From: Spirochaetaceae bacterium
GTDB taxonomy: Bacteria > Spirochaetota > Spirochaetia > Treponematales > Treponemataceae
Reading direction: 5' to 3'
Assembly (NCBI GenBank): GCA_017614995.1
Contig: JAGAAX010000036.1
Span: 62,001 to 126,000 of the forward strand
Length of the DNA stretch: 64,000 bases
Every line of letters begins with the position of its first letter. Position 1 is the first letter of the stretch. Shown here in pieces: positions 33,962 to 43,800 of this stretch. A model generated the notes under the pieces. It did no database searches, was not told the origin of the DNA, and saw only the letters and a list, made by a program, of their open reading frames with translations. The translations under genes were made by a program, and so were the position numbers.

Positions 33962-35056
33962 ATGTCAGGCATATTCTTAAAAATCCTAAAAACAGCCGGT
34001 ATCATCATTGGAATTTTGATTCTTGCTTTTGTAATTTTCCTCATTGTGCTGACACTTTCAGAATACAAGCCGGACGACATTATAAATGCAGAAGTCAATT
34101 CTTTGTCAGAAAATTCAGTTTATATCGAAAAAAACAAAGAACTGAAAATTATGTCGTGGAACATAGGCTATTGCGGGCTCGGCAAAAACGAGGATTTTTT
34201 CATGGACGGCGGCAAGACTTCACTGCCTACAAGCCAGAAAAATGTTGAAAAATATAAAGCCGGTATAAAAGACGGAATAAAAGCCGAGAATCCGGATATT
34301 CTTATACTGCAAGAAGTTGACTACAAATCAAAACGGTCTGGCAAAAAAAATCAGGTTGAATACTTCAAGAAACAGCTCAACAAAAATGCTGCTTTCACTT
34401 ATAACTACAAGACGCTTTATTGTCCTATTCCTGTGCCGCCGCTCGGCAAAATTGCAAGCGGGCTTGCAACTTACACAGACTACAAGGCAGACTCGGCAGA
34501 GCGCTATAAGCTCCCGAGCATTTTTAAATGGCCTGTAAGACTTGCTAATTTGAAACGCTGTCTGCTTGTTACAAGATTTCCTGTTTACGAGAATGGAAAA
34601 GATACAGGAAAAAAGCTCGTTTTGATTAATTTTCACCTTGAGGCATTTGACAGCGGAGAAGCTAAAAAGCTTCAGACTATAAAACTTGCAGAGGTTCTTA
34701 ACGAAGAATACGCAAACGGAAACTACGTTATAGCAGGCGGCGACTGGAACCAGAAATTTCCGTCTGACACAGGAAAATACAAGTCAGTTTTTGCAGACGG
34801 CTGGATGCCGGGCATTATCGACGAATCAGTTGTACCGGAAGGCTGGAAATTCTGTACAAGCGAAAATGCGCCGACATGCAGATCAAACCAGTATCCGTAT
34901 ACCGGCGAAAGGGCAGAAGCCCGCGACTGGCAGTATTGGGTCATTGACGGTCTGCTTGTCTCGTCCGGAGTTGAAGTCAAAAACATTGCCGTTTTGGACA
35001 AAAATTTTGAAGATTCAGACCACAACCCGGTAGTCATGCAGTTTGAGCTTAAGTAG
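33962..35056 (+). CDS. Membrane-anchored endonuclease/exonuclease/phosphatase-family protein
   Basis: The 364-aa protein has one N-terminal transmembrane helix (about 9-31) and an extracytoplasmic EEP domain: MSWNIG with N67, LQEVD with metal-binding Glu near 118, NFHLEAFD, GGDWNQ and the C-terminal SDHNPV. The catalytic Asp/His set is complete. Outside the membrane such enzymes are phosphodiesterases acting on lipids or nucleotides, for instance sphingomyelinase-like enzymes, so it could act on host or envelope lipids; the substrate is unproven. An AAGGAG Shine-Dalgarno precedes the ATG. Confidence 0.85.
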   Translation: MSGIFLKILKTAGIIIGILILAFVIFLIVLTLSEYKPDDIINAEVNSLSENSVYIEKNKELKIMSWNIGYCGLGKNEDFFMDGGKTSLPTSQKNVEKYKAGIKDGIKAENPDILILQEVDYKSKRSGKKNQVEYFKKQLNKNAAFTYNYKTLYCPIPVPPLGKIASGLATYTDYKADSAERYKLPSIFKWPVRLANLKRCLLVTRFPVYENGKDTGKKLVLINFHLEAFDSGEAKKLQTIKLAEVLNEEYANGNYVIAGGDWNQKFPSDTGKYKSVFADGWMPGIIDESVVPEGWKFCTSENAPTCRSNQYPYTGERAEARDWQYWVIDGLLVSSGVEVKNIAVLDKNFEDSDHNPVVMQFELK

Positions 35057-35077
35057 AACGGCAGACGCAAAGCCAAA

Positions 35078-37408
35078 ATGTTTGACAAGCTGCTTTTTGA
35101 TAAAATCCCTGAAAAATGGGAAGAATACATTCCTCTAGGCAACGGAAGACTCGGCTGCATGGTAAAAACACACCCTTGCAGCGAGATTATTCAGCTAAAC
35201 GAAGAAGGCATCTGGTCTGGCGGGCCGCAAGACCGCTCAAACCCTGATGCCAGAAATTCGCTTGATAAAATCAGAGAGCTTGTAAAAGACGGGCACGTTC
35301 TTGAAGCGCAGGAACTTGCGTTTGAAACAATGAGCGGAATGGGCCTTAACGACCGCGTTTATCAGACTGCCGGAGAATTTAAGATTGACTTTTACGCGGC
35401 CGACGATGCAGGACTTGAATGCGGCTGGCCGCTGAATCACAAGGCAGACCAGAGCTGCATAAATTCTTATAAAGCCGTTCTTGATTTGGCTAATTCATGT
35501 ACCGTTGTAACATACACCGACAAAGAGGGCACAAATTTTACGCGCCGGATATGGATAAGCGCGGAAGATGACGCTATTTTTATGCACGTCAGCGCAGACA
35601 AAAGCGGGAAAATCAATTTTAGAGGCTATCTTGACCGCGGCATCTGGTGCGACAGAATCTACGCCGAAGACAACTGCATTTTCTTGGAAGACGCGCATGG
35701 AATTCCGTTTTGTGCAGGCGCCGGTGCTGTATCAACAGACGGAAAAATCTACACTTCAGGCTTTACATTAGCAGGCGACAACTGCACAGAAGTTCTTTTC
35801 TTTATAGATATACGCGCATGGAAATGGAATAAAAAGCACATCGACCAAAAGCGTTACGAAAAACTTATAAAGAAAAACATCTGGTCACCTGAATGCAAAT
35901 CAAAACTTCTTGAGAAAAAGCGTTTTATTGAAAGCACCGGCGTTTCTAAAGCAGCCGGAACATATTTTGAAAGGCACACAAGAGAATATAAATCTTACTG
36001 GAACCGCATGAACATTCAGATTGGCGGCAAAAGCGCAGACGAAACTGAATGCACAAAGCTTACAACGCCAGAGCTTCTGAAAGCTGCCGCGCCGGAAAAT
36101 ACGGCTTTTGTAAATACTTACGCGAATTTCTGCCGCTATCTTTTGATTTCCGGCAGCCGCGCGCCTGGAGAACTGCCGCTTACATTGCAGGGCTTATGGA
36201 ACTGCTATATAGACCCGCCATGGGGCAGCAAATACACCATAAACATAAACGCAGAGATGAATTACTGGCCTGCAAATATGTCGCATTTAAGCGAATGTGA
36301 GCTGCCTTTTATTGACCTGCTTGAGCGCGGCTACAAAAATGGCTGTTATGCTGCAAAAAAAATGTACGGATGCAGAGGCTATGTGCTTCATCACAACACA
36401 GACTATTGGGGCGATGCGTGTCCGCAGGACACATGGCTTCCGGGCACATACTGGGTGCTGGGCGCTGCGTGGATGGCAACGCACATCTTTGAGCACTTTG
36501 AATACACTCAGGATATTGGCTTTTTAAAGCGTTACTATTACTTGATTCACGAAGCATGCCGCTTTTTTGTAGATTATCTTCAGCCATGCGGAATAAATGC
36601 TGAAGACGGAAAGCCGTATCTTGTGATTAATCCGTCTCTGTCGCCAGAAAATTCTTACATTACTAAAGCCGGTCAAGTCGGGGCTTTTTGCGAAGGCTGC
36701 GAGATGGACAACATGATTCTTGAGCATCTGTTCAAAAGCTGTCTTAAAGCCGGAAACATTCTAAACTACAACAAGCCCGAATATTCAGATTTTGAATATG
36801 TCCTTGCGCACCTTAAAAAGCCTGCCATAAACAAAGACGGCTCTCTTATGGAATGGAACACAGAAGTTGAAGAAGTAGAACCCGGTCACCGCCACATTTC
36901 GCACTTATACGGTCTTTTTCCAGGTCACACAATTACAATGGAAAACACGCCCGGACTTGCGGAAGCCTGCAAAAAGACTTTAGCAAAACGCTTAAGCAAC
37001 GGCGGAGGACACACAGGCTGGAGTCAGGCTTGGATTATCAATTTCAGGGCGCAGCTTGGGCAGGGAGATGAAGCGCTTGACGCACTTACAAAGCTTTTCA
37101 CTCATTCAACACTGCCGAATCTTCTCGACAATCATCCGCCGTTTCAGATTGACGGCAATTTTGGCGCACTTACCGCAATTATCCGTATGCTTGTTCAGTC
37201 TGAAATTGATGAAACCGGCAACGTGCGTGTAAAGCTGCTGCCGGCTCTGCCAAAAGCAAAGGCGTGGCAGACAGGCTCTGTCCGCGGCGTCGGAATCAAA
37301 GGCGGCTGGTTCATAGACTTTGACTGGAAAGACGGCAGAGCCTTGAATGTGAAACTTTCCGCCGGAAAAAATGCTGTGCCCAAAGAAAAACTTAAGATTG
37401 ACGAATAA
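35078..37408 (+). CDS. Glycoside hydrolase family 95 (alpha-L-fucosidase/galactosidase type)
   Basis: A 776-aa GH95 inverting enzyme that cleaves alpha-L-fucosyl or related residues from glycans. Catalytic features of the family are visible: the Asn pair N389/N391 in NINAEMNYW that activates water, the candidate general acid E592 in EWNTEVEEVEPGHRHISHLYG and the conserved aspartate D692 in QIDGNFG. No signal peptide is present, so it acts in the cytoplasm on imported oligosaccharides. It starts 21 nt after the EEP gene without a clear Shine-Dalgarno. No transporter is adjacent. Confidence 0.93.
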   Translation: MFDKLLFDKIPEKWEEYIPLGNGRLGCMVKTHPCSEIIQLNEEGIWSGGPQDRSNPDARNSLDKIRELVKDGHVLEAQELAFETMSGMGLNDRVYQTAGEFKIDFYAADDAGLECGWPLNHKADQSCINSYKAVLDLANSCTVVTYTDKEGTNFTRRIWISAEDDAIFMHVSADKSGKINFRGYLDRGIWCDRIYAEDNCIFLEDAHGIPFCAGAGAVSTDGKIYTSGFTLAGDNCTEVLFFIDIRAWKWNKKHIDQKRYEKLIKKNIWSPECKSKLLEKKRFIESTGVSKAAGTYFERHTREYKSYWNRMNIQIGGKSADETECTKLTTPELLKAAAPENTAFVNTYANFCRYLLISGSRAPGELPLTLQGLWNCYIDPPWGSKYTININAEMNYWPANMSHLSECELPFIDLLERGYKNGCYAAKKMYGCRGYVLHHNTDYWGDACPQDTWLPGTYWVLGAAWMATHIFEHFEYTQDIGFLKRYYYLIHEACRFFVDYLQPCGINAEDGKPYLVINPSLSPENSYITKAGQVGAFCEGCEMDNMILEHLFKSCLKAGNILNYNKPEYSDFEYVLAHLKKPAINKDGSLMEWNTEVEEVEPGHRHISHLYGLFPGHTITMENTPGLAEACKKTLAKRLSNGGGHTGWSQAWIINFRAQLGQGDEALDALTKLFTHSTLPNLLDNHPPFQIDGNFGALTAIIRMLVQSEIDETGNVRVKLLPALPKAKAWQTGSVRGVGIKGGWFIDFDWKDGRALNVKLSAGKNAVPKEKLKIDE

Positions 37409-37431
37409 CTGGCATAGTGAAAAATAATCGC

Positions 37432-37460
37432 TTAACTTTTGCTAATCTTTGTGTTATACT
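37432..37460 (+). promoter_or_regulatory. Promoter upstream of the aminotransferase
   Basis: TTAACT (37432-37437), 17-nt spacer, TATACT (37455-37460). The ATG at 37509 lies about 42 nt beyond the expected start site, with a TGGAG Shine-Dalgarno. Confidence 0.5.
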
Positions 37461-37508
37461 ATTAAAAAGTTTGTTACTCAATTTTTTTACATTTTTGGAG
37501 ATTTTGCT

Positions 37509-38702
37509 ATGTCAGTTGCACCACAGATTTTAAAAGCAATGGAAAATTCTTCTGCTATTCGAAAAGCTTTTGAAGCAGGAATTAAACTTAAGAAAGAATT
37601 CGGAAACGATAATGTATATGACTTTTCTTTGGGAAACCCTGATTTAGAGCCGCCGGTTGAAGTTAAAAACGCAATGAAAAAGTTTGCGGCTTCTGATGAT
37701 TTGGGAACGCATGGCTATATGCCGAACCCCGGCTACGATTTCGCCCGCGCAGCAATGGCAAAAAAGGTCGGCGAAGAGCAGGGCGTTACACTTGAAGGCA
37801 AAAACGTAATTATGGCATGCGGCGCAGCGGGCGGTCTTAACGCTGTGTTCAAGGCAATTTTAGCTCCCGGCGATGAAATCATCGTTCCGTCACCTTTTTT
37901 TGCCGAATACACGCATTATTGCGCAAACCATGGCGGAACACTTGTTCCGGCGATGACAAACGAGGATTTTTCGCTCAATCTTGAGACTATTAAAAAAGCC
38001 TTGTCACCGAGAACAGCCGCAGTTCTTATCAACTCGCCGAACAACCCGACCGGCAAAATCTACTCAAAAAATGACATCAAGCTTTTGGCAGATGCTCTTA
38101 CAGAACACGCTAAAAAAACTGGCAGAAAGCCTTATATAATTGCAGACGAACCTTACCGCGCCATTGTTTACGGCAACAAGACGGTAGCTCCATTATTTCC
38201 GGTTTATGACGCAAGTATTGTTGTTTCTTCGTTTGCAAAGAATTTGAGTCTGCCGGGCGAGCGCATCGGCTACATAGCTGTAAACCCTGCCTGTCCTGAA
38301 GCCGAGCTGCTTTGTTCAGCAATAATTTTTGCGACAAGAGTTTTGGGCTATGTAAATGCTCCGGCATTTTTTCAGCGCGTCATTTCAGAAACATGGAACG
38401 TGCCTGTTGATTTTTCTTCTTATCTTTCAAGACGGAATGCTTTGACAAAAATCTTGGACGATGCGGGCATTCATTATGCAGAGCCGGAAGGCGCTTTCTA
38501 TTTATTCTGCAAAGTACCGAAAAGCAAGAGCGGCTCAACAGATGAGAACGAATTCTGCCGACAGCTTGAGAAATACCATATTCTTGCAGTGCCCGGAACA
38601 GGATTCGGCAAAAAAGAATGGATAAGACTTGCTTATTGTGTATCTGAAAAGACTATAGCAAACAGTGCAGAAGCTTTTAAAGCTGCTGTTAAAACATGGT
38701 AA
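37509..38702 (+). CDS. Pyridoxal phosphate-dependent class I/II aminotransferase
   Basis: The 397-aa protein is a fold-type I aminotransferase close to the aspartate/aromatic group. It has NPNPTG-like INSPNNPTGK, DEPYR with the PLP-ring Asp, the Schiff-base lysine K244 in SFAKNLSLPGERIGY and a late arginine in KEWIRLAYC for the substrate carboxylate. The amino donor and acceptor cannot be told from sequence. The start at 37509 is supported by TGGAG and by a promoter upstream; the frame opens earlier at 37449. glgA follows at 22 nt. Confidence 0.9.
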   Translation: MSVAPQILKAMENSSAIRKAFEAGIKLKKEFGNDNVYDFSLGNPDLEPPVEVKNAMKKFAASDDLGTHGYMPNPGYDFARAAMAKKVGEEQGVTLEGKNVIMACGAAGGLNAVFKAILAPGDEIIVPSPFFAEYTHYCANHGGTLVPAMTNEDFSLNLETIKKALSPRTAAVLINSPNNPTGKIYSKNDIKLLADALTEHAKKTGRKPYIIADEPYRAIVYGNKTVAPLFPVYDASIVVSSFAKNLSLPGERIGYIAVNPACPEAELLCSAIIFATRVLGYVNAPAFFQRVISETWNVPVDFSSYLSRRNALTKILDDAGIHYAEPEGAFYLFCKVPKSKSGSTDENEFCRQLEKYHILAVPGTGFGKKEWIRLAYCVSEKTIANSAEAFKAAVKTW

Positions 38703-38724
38703 TCTTGAGAAAGCGGAGGTAACT

Positions 38725-40185
38725 ATGCGTATTTTAATGATTTCGGCAGAGGCCGCACCTTTTGCAAAAACAGGCGGGTTAGCTGATGCTGTGTCGGCTC
38801 TTTCTATTGCGCTGCATAAGCTCGGACACGATGTGTGCATAGTAATGCCACGTTATTATAAAATTAACAGGGAAAATCTGACACAACTTCCCGGTCCGAT
38901 GTGCGTGCACTGCGGCTACAGAGAAGAATGGACTGCTGTTTACACGACAGACATGCCCGGCGAAAAAGGGCTTCCTGTTTATTTCATAGACCATGAAGGC
39001 TGCTACGGCCGCGACGGTGTTTACGGAGTGCCGGCAGACACAGACTTTAAAGACAACCCGACAAGATTCTCTCTGCTGTGCAACGGCGCATTTCAGCTTT
39101 GCAGAAAAATCGGCTGGTACCCGGACATAATTCATGCACACGACTGGTCGGCGGCTCTTTCAACGGTTTTGCTACGCTTTAACGAGCGGCACGACAATTT
39201 TGCAAATACTAAGAGCGTGTTTACAATTCATAATCTTGGCTATCAGGGCGTCTACAACAAGCACAATTATTCGATTTTGAGCCTTGACTGGAATCATTTT
39301 TATTCTTCAGGACTTGAAGACTACGACCAGATTAACTTCTTGAAGTCGGGCTTGATTTCAGCAGATGCGCTGACTACGGTTTCGCCGACTTATGCGCGTG
39401 AAATTCAGACACCGGAAAACGGCTTTAGAATGGACGGTATCTTGCGCGCCCGCTCAAATGATTTGTACGGAATTCTGAACGGCGTTGATACAGATGTATG
39501 GAATCCATCTAAAGACACTTTGATTGCAAAGACTTACACAGCAAAGACAATCAAAAACAAGGTTGAGAATAAAAAAGCTTTGCAGGAGCGCATGGGGCTT
39601 GAAGTAAACCCTGACATTCCTGTAATTGGCGTTGTAACAAGGCTTGCAGACCAAAAAGGTGTTGCAGACATGTTCGCCCCAACTTACGGTTGTGCATATA
39701 AGCTTTGTGCAGATATGCGCCTTCAGTTTGTGGTTCTCGGTTCAGGTGAAAAATGGTGCGAGGACGAGCTTAGAGTTTTGTCGAACAATCTGCCGAATTT
39801 TTCTGCGTACATCGGCTACGATGAGTCTTTGAGCCACTTGATTGAAGCTGGTTCAGACTTTTTCCTTATGCCGTCAAAATACGAGCCATGCGGCTTGAAC
39901 CAGATGTATTCGCTTCTTTACGGCACGCTGCCGATTGTAAGACGCACAGGCGGTCTTGCCGACACCGTACAGAACTACAACCAGGAAACAGGCGAGGGCA
40001 CCGGCTTTATTCTCGACAACCTAACACCGTCAAGCATCTACGACACTGTAGGCTGGGCAATGTATGCCTGGTACAACAAGCCTGAGCATATTGCAAACAT
40101 GCGCCTTCGCGGCATGAAGCAGCATTTTGGCTGGGACGTTTCTGCAAAGAAATATCTTGAAATATATGAGAAACTTTTAAAATAA
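38725..40185 (+). CDS. glgA: Glycogen synthase
   Basis: GlgA extends alpha-1,4-glucan chains from ADP-glucose. The 486-aa GT5 protein has KTGGLAD at 15-21 (ADP-glucose binding), the HAHDW motif, STVSPTYAREI, and the C-terminal PSKYEPCGLNQMYSLLYG with RRTGGLADTV. The ATG at 38725 has a GGAGG Shine-Dalgarno. It points to a glycogen store, consistent with the alpha-glucan-type GH57-like gene at 61.6 kb. A terminator follows directly. Confidence 0.96.
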   Translation: MRILMISAEAAPFAKTGGLADAVSALSIALHKLGHDVCIVMPRYYKINRENLTQLPGPMCVHCGYREEWTAVYTTDMPGEKGLPVYFIDHEGCYGRDGVYGVPADTDFKDNPTRFSLLCNGAFQLCRKIGWYPDIIHAHDWSAALSTVLLRFNERHDNFANTKSVFTIHNLGYQGVYNKHNYSILSLDWNHFYSSGLEDYDQINFLKSGLISADALTTVSPTYAREIQTPENGFRMDGILRARSNDLYGILNGVDTDVWNPSKDTLIAKTYTAKTIKNKVENKKALQERMGLEVNPDIPVIGVVTRLADQKGVADMFAPTYGCAYKLCADMRLQFVVLGSGEKWCEDELRVLSNNLPNFSAYIGYDESLSHLIEAGSDFFLMPSKYEPCGLNQMYSLLYGTLPIVRRTGGLADTVQNYNQETGEGTGFILDNLTPSSIYDTVGWAMYAWYNKPEHIANMRLRGMKQHFGWDVSAKKYLEIYEKLLK

Positions 40186-40192
40186 ACTAAAG

Positions 40193-40220
40193 CGGCTGTC
40201 AAATTCTGGCAGCCGTTTTT
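40193..40220 (+). terminator. Rho-independent terminator after glgA
   Basis: CGGCTG (40193-40198) pairs with CAGCCG (40210-40215), followed by five T residues. Confidence 0.8.
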
Positions 40221-40245
40221 ACACTCTGAAAAAAAAGGATTTTTT

Positions 40246-40767
40246 ATGCTTAAATATTTTGTAAAAATGTTGAAAGCACTTAACGCAAACTCTCATCCTG
40301 GAGAACTTGCACATGCTTTTGCTTTCGGTATGCTTTTGGGCTTTTTGCCTAAAACATCTGCATTATGGTACATCATTTTTATAATTTCTTTGTTTCTGCG
40401 GATAAACAAAGGCTTTTTCTTTCTTTCGATTATTCTAGGTTCGCTGATTGCACCGCTTTTAGACCCGCTTTTTGACAACATCGGATATTTTGTGCTTACA
40501 CTTCCGCAGCTGGCAGATTTGTTCAGGTCTTGGCTCGACATTCCGTTTGTTGCGTTTACAAGATTCAACAATTCGATTGTGGCAGGTTCTTTAGTTTTTT
40601 CTATTATAGCTTATATTCCGTTTTATATTCTTGCACGCCTCTTTGTTTCATTCTGGCGCAAGACATTGCAGCCGCTCCTTGTAAAGAACCCGGTTGTAAA
40701 AGCCTTTATGAAGATTCCGCTTGTAAAAAATCTCGTAAAAGCTGTTCAAAAGGCAAAGTTAGGCTAA
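40246..40767 (+). CDS. TIGR03546/DUF2062-like membrane protein
   Basis: The 173-aa protein has three to four hydrophobic segments (about 22-35, 39-75, 83-100 and 105-135) and the DUF2062-type opening with AFAFGMLLGFLPKTS. In genomes that have it, this family sits next to a TIGR03545 gene, as here with a 13-nt gap. Function is unknown. The restriction of the pair to bacteria with an outer membrane suggests an envelope role. Confidence 0.8.
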   Translation: MLKYFVKMLKALNANSHPGELAHAFAFGMLLGFLPKTSALWYIIFIISLFLRINKGFFFLSIILGSLIAPLLDPLFDNIGYFVLTLPQLADLFRSWLDIPFVAFTRFNNSIVAGSLVFSIIAYIPFYILARLFVSFWRKTLQPLLVKNPVVKAFMKIPLVKNLVKAVQKAKLG

Positions 40768-40780
40768 CAGGAGCGACAAA

Positions 40781-42982
40781 ATGGCAAAGACAAAAATACC
40801 TTCAGTTTTTAACGACACTTTTAACGAAAAATCTTATGAACGGAAGATTGACGATAAAATTTATGTGCCTGCTGACAAAGAATTTGTAAAAACTTTATAT
40901 GAAACGTCAGAGGACGGCGTTATTTCTCTAAAAAAAGACCTTGAGCTTTCTAAGCAGCAGGAAAAGCGGCTTAAGCTTATCTCTAAGCAGATGAAAAAGC
41001 AGAAGGGGCGCATCAAGTTTCTGCCAATAATTCTGGTTTTTGCGTTTATTTTTGCGCTTATCAGCGTTGTGCTTGCGTTTAAGAACCCGATTTTGAAGGC
41101 TGTTCTTATTAAAGCCGGTGAAACTGCCGCCGGTGCAAAATGCGAAATTGAGAGCGTAAACTTGAAGCTGCTTGACTCTAAGCTGACAGTGCAGGGTATT
41201 GCGGTTGCAAACAAAAATCAGCCGATGAAGAACCTTGCTGAAGTTTCAAATCTTGTGCTTGATTTTGATCTTGTTCAGCTTTTGAAAGGCCGCATGGTTG
41301 CAGACGAGCTTGCAGTTGAAGGCATTCAGCTTGGAACAGACAGAGAAACTTCCGGTGCGCTGCCCGAAAAAGAGAAGAAAAAGGTTGAAAAAGAAACAAC
41401 GCCCGAAGATTTTGCAATCTCAATAGAAAATCTAGTAAAAGAGCAGACAGGGCTTTCTAAAGAGGGCATCACAGAAGTTTTTGCGCAGTTCAACCCGGAG
41501 ACAGTTGTACAGTCTGTGTACAATCAGATGAGTTCTCCTGAAATTATAAAGAACCTTGAGCCGCAGGCTAAGGCAATTGTAACAGGCTGGCAGAGTGAAT
41601 CTGAAACGCTCAACAAAAACGTAACAGAATTTACGGCAAGTGCACAGGAGCTTGTTGCAACAGATATTTCCAAAATCTCTGACCCGGTTCAGCTTAAAAA
41701 GCTTCTCGACAACCTTAAGACTGTCAATGACAACGCACAGACAATCAAAAGTCAGGTTGAAAATGCCGGACAGAAGCTCAAGACAGACGTTGACACTGTT
41801 CAGAACATAAGCCTTTCGCTTAAAAATGCCGTCGATTCAGACATGAAGCTTTTGAATGACCAGCTTAACACGCTGTCTAACCTCAATTTGAAAGACATGA
41901 CAAACCTTTTCTCTGGTGAGCTTAACGGACCTGCAATTCAGCTTTTGAAAAAATATGCGCCGATTGCAGAAACTGCATTGGCAAAAGTACAGGAATTCCA
42001 GACTTCCGGCTCTAAAAAGGCTGAAAAGAAGCCTAAAAAGAAAGAAGCTTGGCGTGCTTCCGGCCGTACTGTTGAGTACAGAAAAGACAATGTTCCGGAT
42101 TTTCTTATAAGAAAGACTGTGCTTTCAGGCTTAGACGCAAAAACAGGTTTTGCTCTTTCAGGCACAATCACAAACATTTCAAATGACTGTGACAAGCTTG
42201 ATGAGCCGGTTGGTCTTAATGTAAAGCTTAACCGCTCGGCAAAAACAACCGAAATGCTTGACGCCATAATCGATATGCGCAAGAACCGCACCGCAAAAGC
42301 CCTTACAGCGAATCTTTCGGGCACCGGCTACAATTTTTCAAAGCTCACAATTCCGAACGTGAACATGAACGGGCTGCCTTATCTTTCTGGTGCGGCTTCT
42401 TTCAATGCTGGGCTTGCGTTTGACACAGACATGAGCTTTGACTTAGACGGCGCACTCTCTGTCATGGACGCATTAATTGAAGTTAAGCCGTTTGAGCCTG
42501 CTTTTGCCTATTCTATGTATACAAGAGCAATCGAGAACATCAACAAGCTCAATTTGAGCACTTTGGCAAAATACACGCCGCAGACTTTGCTTGATTTGGA
42601 CATTAAAACCGACTTGGACAAAATTCTTTCAGAAAATCTTTCTAAGATTTTCAAGTCTGAAATTGCGGCAGTCCGCGCCGAGCTTGAATCTAAGGTAAGC
42701 GCAGAAATCGAAAAGCTTATCGCGCCGATTGACAGCGAGCTGCACATCTTTGATGACTTAAAAGCTCTTGTTTCAGGCGATACCTCGGCTTATGCTTCAA
42801 TGGAAAAGAAAGTAAACGCCAAAATGGCAGAAGTTGAGAACAAGCTGAAAGAAAAGGCAAATGCTGCCACCGACAATGCCGTAAAACAGGCAACCGACCA
42901 GCTTCCAGACGAACTTAAAAACAACGACGCTGTTAATGACACAATCAACAACACTCTTGATAAGTTCAAGAAGCTGTTCTAA
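40781..42982 (+). CDS. TIGR03545 family protein, AsmA-like envelope protein
   Basis: The 733-aa protein has a cytoplasmic N-terminus of about 80 charged residues, one transmembrane helix (about 81-103) and a large extracytoplasmic part. After the helix an AsmA-like beta block is visible (AGAKCEIESVNLKLLDSKLTV), then a long coiled-coil region (about 200-400), another beta-rich region and a helical C-terminus. The fold pattern resembles bridge-like lipid transport proteins of the AsmA group, so it may span the periplasm; that is inference. A GGAG Shine-Dalgarno precedes the ATG, and a strong terminator follows. Confidence 0.8.
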   Translation: MAKTKIPSVFNDTFNEKSYERKIDDKIYVPADKEFVKTLYETSEDGVISLKKDLELSKQQEKRLKLISKQMKKQKGRIKFLPIILVFAFIFALISVVLAFKNPILKAVLIKAGETAAGAKCEIESVNLKLLDSKLTVQGIAVANKNQPMKNLAEVSNLVLDFDLVQLLKGRMVADELAVEGIQLGTDRETSGALPEKEKKKVEKETTPEDFAISIENLVKEQTGLSKEGITEVFAQFNPETVVQSVYNQMSSPEIIKNLEPQAKAIVTGWQSESETLNKNVTEFTASAQELVATDISKISDPVQLKKLLDNLKTVNDNAQTIKSQVENAGQKLKTDVDTVQNISLSLKNAVDSDMKLLNDQLNTLSNLNLKDMTNLFSGELNGPAIQLLKKYAPIAETALAKVQEFQTSGSKKAEKKPKKKEAWRASGRTVEYRKDNVPDFLIRKTVLSGLDAKTGFALSGTITNISNDCDKLDEPVGLNVKLNRSAKTTEMLDAIIDMRKNRTAKALTANLSGTGYNFSKLTIPNVNMNGLPYLSGAASFNAGLAFDTDMSFDLDGALSVMDALIEVKPFEPAFAYSMYTRAIENINKLNLSTLAKYTPQTLLDLDIKTDLDKILSENLSKIFKSEIAAVRAELESKVSAEIEKLIAPIDSELHIFDDLKALVSGDTSAYASMEKKVNAKMAEVENKLKEKANAATDNAVKQATDQLPDELKNNDAVNDTINNTLDKFKKLF

Positions 42983-43055
42983 GTAAAAACATAAAAGATT
43001 AATTGTCATAGCCGTACTTGATACGGCAATCTATTATAAAATTAAAAAAAGATAA

Positions 43056-43085
43056 AAAAACCGCAAGCTAAAACTTGCGGTTTTT
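43056..43085. terminator. Bidirectional terminator after the TIGR03545 gene
   Basis: AAAAACCGCAAG (from 43056) pairs with CTTGCGGTTTTT (to 43085) around a short loop, with A and T tracts on both sides. Confidence 0.85.
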
Positions 43086-43268
43086 CATTTTTAAGGGAAA
43101 TATTAAAGGCATCTCGGCTTTTTTACGGCACAACGAAATACCAATCAGAGTGGCTGAAAAAATGCAGTATTACTTTTGTAATAGAGGGTATCCAAAGGCT
43201 TTATCAACGTTTGAATTACCGAGCCATTAATTCTCTTTCACCACAAAGGGATAAGAAACTAGCAAATG

Positions 43269-43604
43269 TTAATATTCGCAATCGACACCGCACCAACTAT
43301 CTGGATCACGACATGCAACATCAATATCATATTGCTGTTCGTACTTTTGGCGACTAAATAACTTATCACATTCACTTTGGATTTTTCTTAATTCTTGAAC
43401 ACACTGTTGGTCTGAAATTACATCTTGCAGTATTTGAACTCTTTTAGATACCCTACTATAGAGTTTATCTTTTGCATAAGGCCATTCTTTTTTAATCTGT
43501 ACAAGGTATGTACGGAGTTGTTGAACAACCTTTACGCAATTTGCATTTCTAACCTCAGGCAATGCCTCCAAATAATTTAAAAAAATTCTAGGTTCCTTTT
43601 CCAT
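43269..43604 (-). CDS. Small hypothetical protein with Cys-containing C-terminus
   Basis: A 111-aa, largely helical charged protein with C-terminal cysteines in VACRDPDSWCGVDCEY and two more in the body. No family is recognised. It has one of the best Shine-Dalgarno sequences in the window (AAGGAGG, 7 nt before the ATG), which supports it as a real gene. Base composition is lower in GC than the flanks, and it stands alone between terminators, so it may be acquired. The 43086-43268 stretch downstream of it holds nothing I can identify. Confidence 0.65.
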   Translation of the reverse strand: MEKEPRIFLNYLEALPEVRNANCVKVVQQLRTYLVQIKKEWPYAKDKLYSRVSKRVQILQDVISDQQCVQELRKIQSECDKLFSRQKYEQQYDIDVACRDPDSWCGVDCEY

Positions 43605-43750
43605 AGAAACCTCCTTAAAAATGATTTATTACGAGCCATAGGCTCTATAAACAAATTAAGGATAGTTTTAGTATACTGATAAATTAAAAAAAAGGCAAAT
43701 ATAAAAAATAAAAAACTTTATAGACTTACTTACCTTAGTTAAAAAAATAA

Positions 43751-43779
43751 AGCCTGTACATAATTGCTATGTACAGGCT
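43751..43779. terminator. Terminator after the P83/100-like gene
   Basis: AGCCTGTACAT (43751-43761) pairs perfectly with ATGTACAGGCT (43769-43779). On the minus strand a T-rich tract follows, and on the plus strand TTTTT follows, so it can serve both directions. Confidence 0.8.
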
Positions 43780-43800
43780 TTTTAGTCTTTAGCGTCAGCC

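Noticed and set aside
33718-34248. 176-aa basic frame on the plus strand
   Set aside because: It is a shifted frame over the SDR end and the EEP start with an Arg-rich composition typical of out-of-frame reading.
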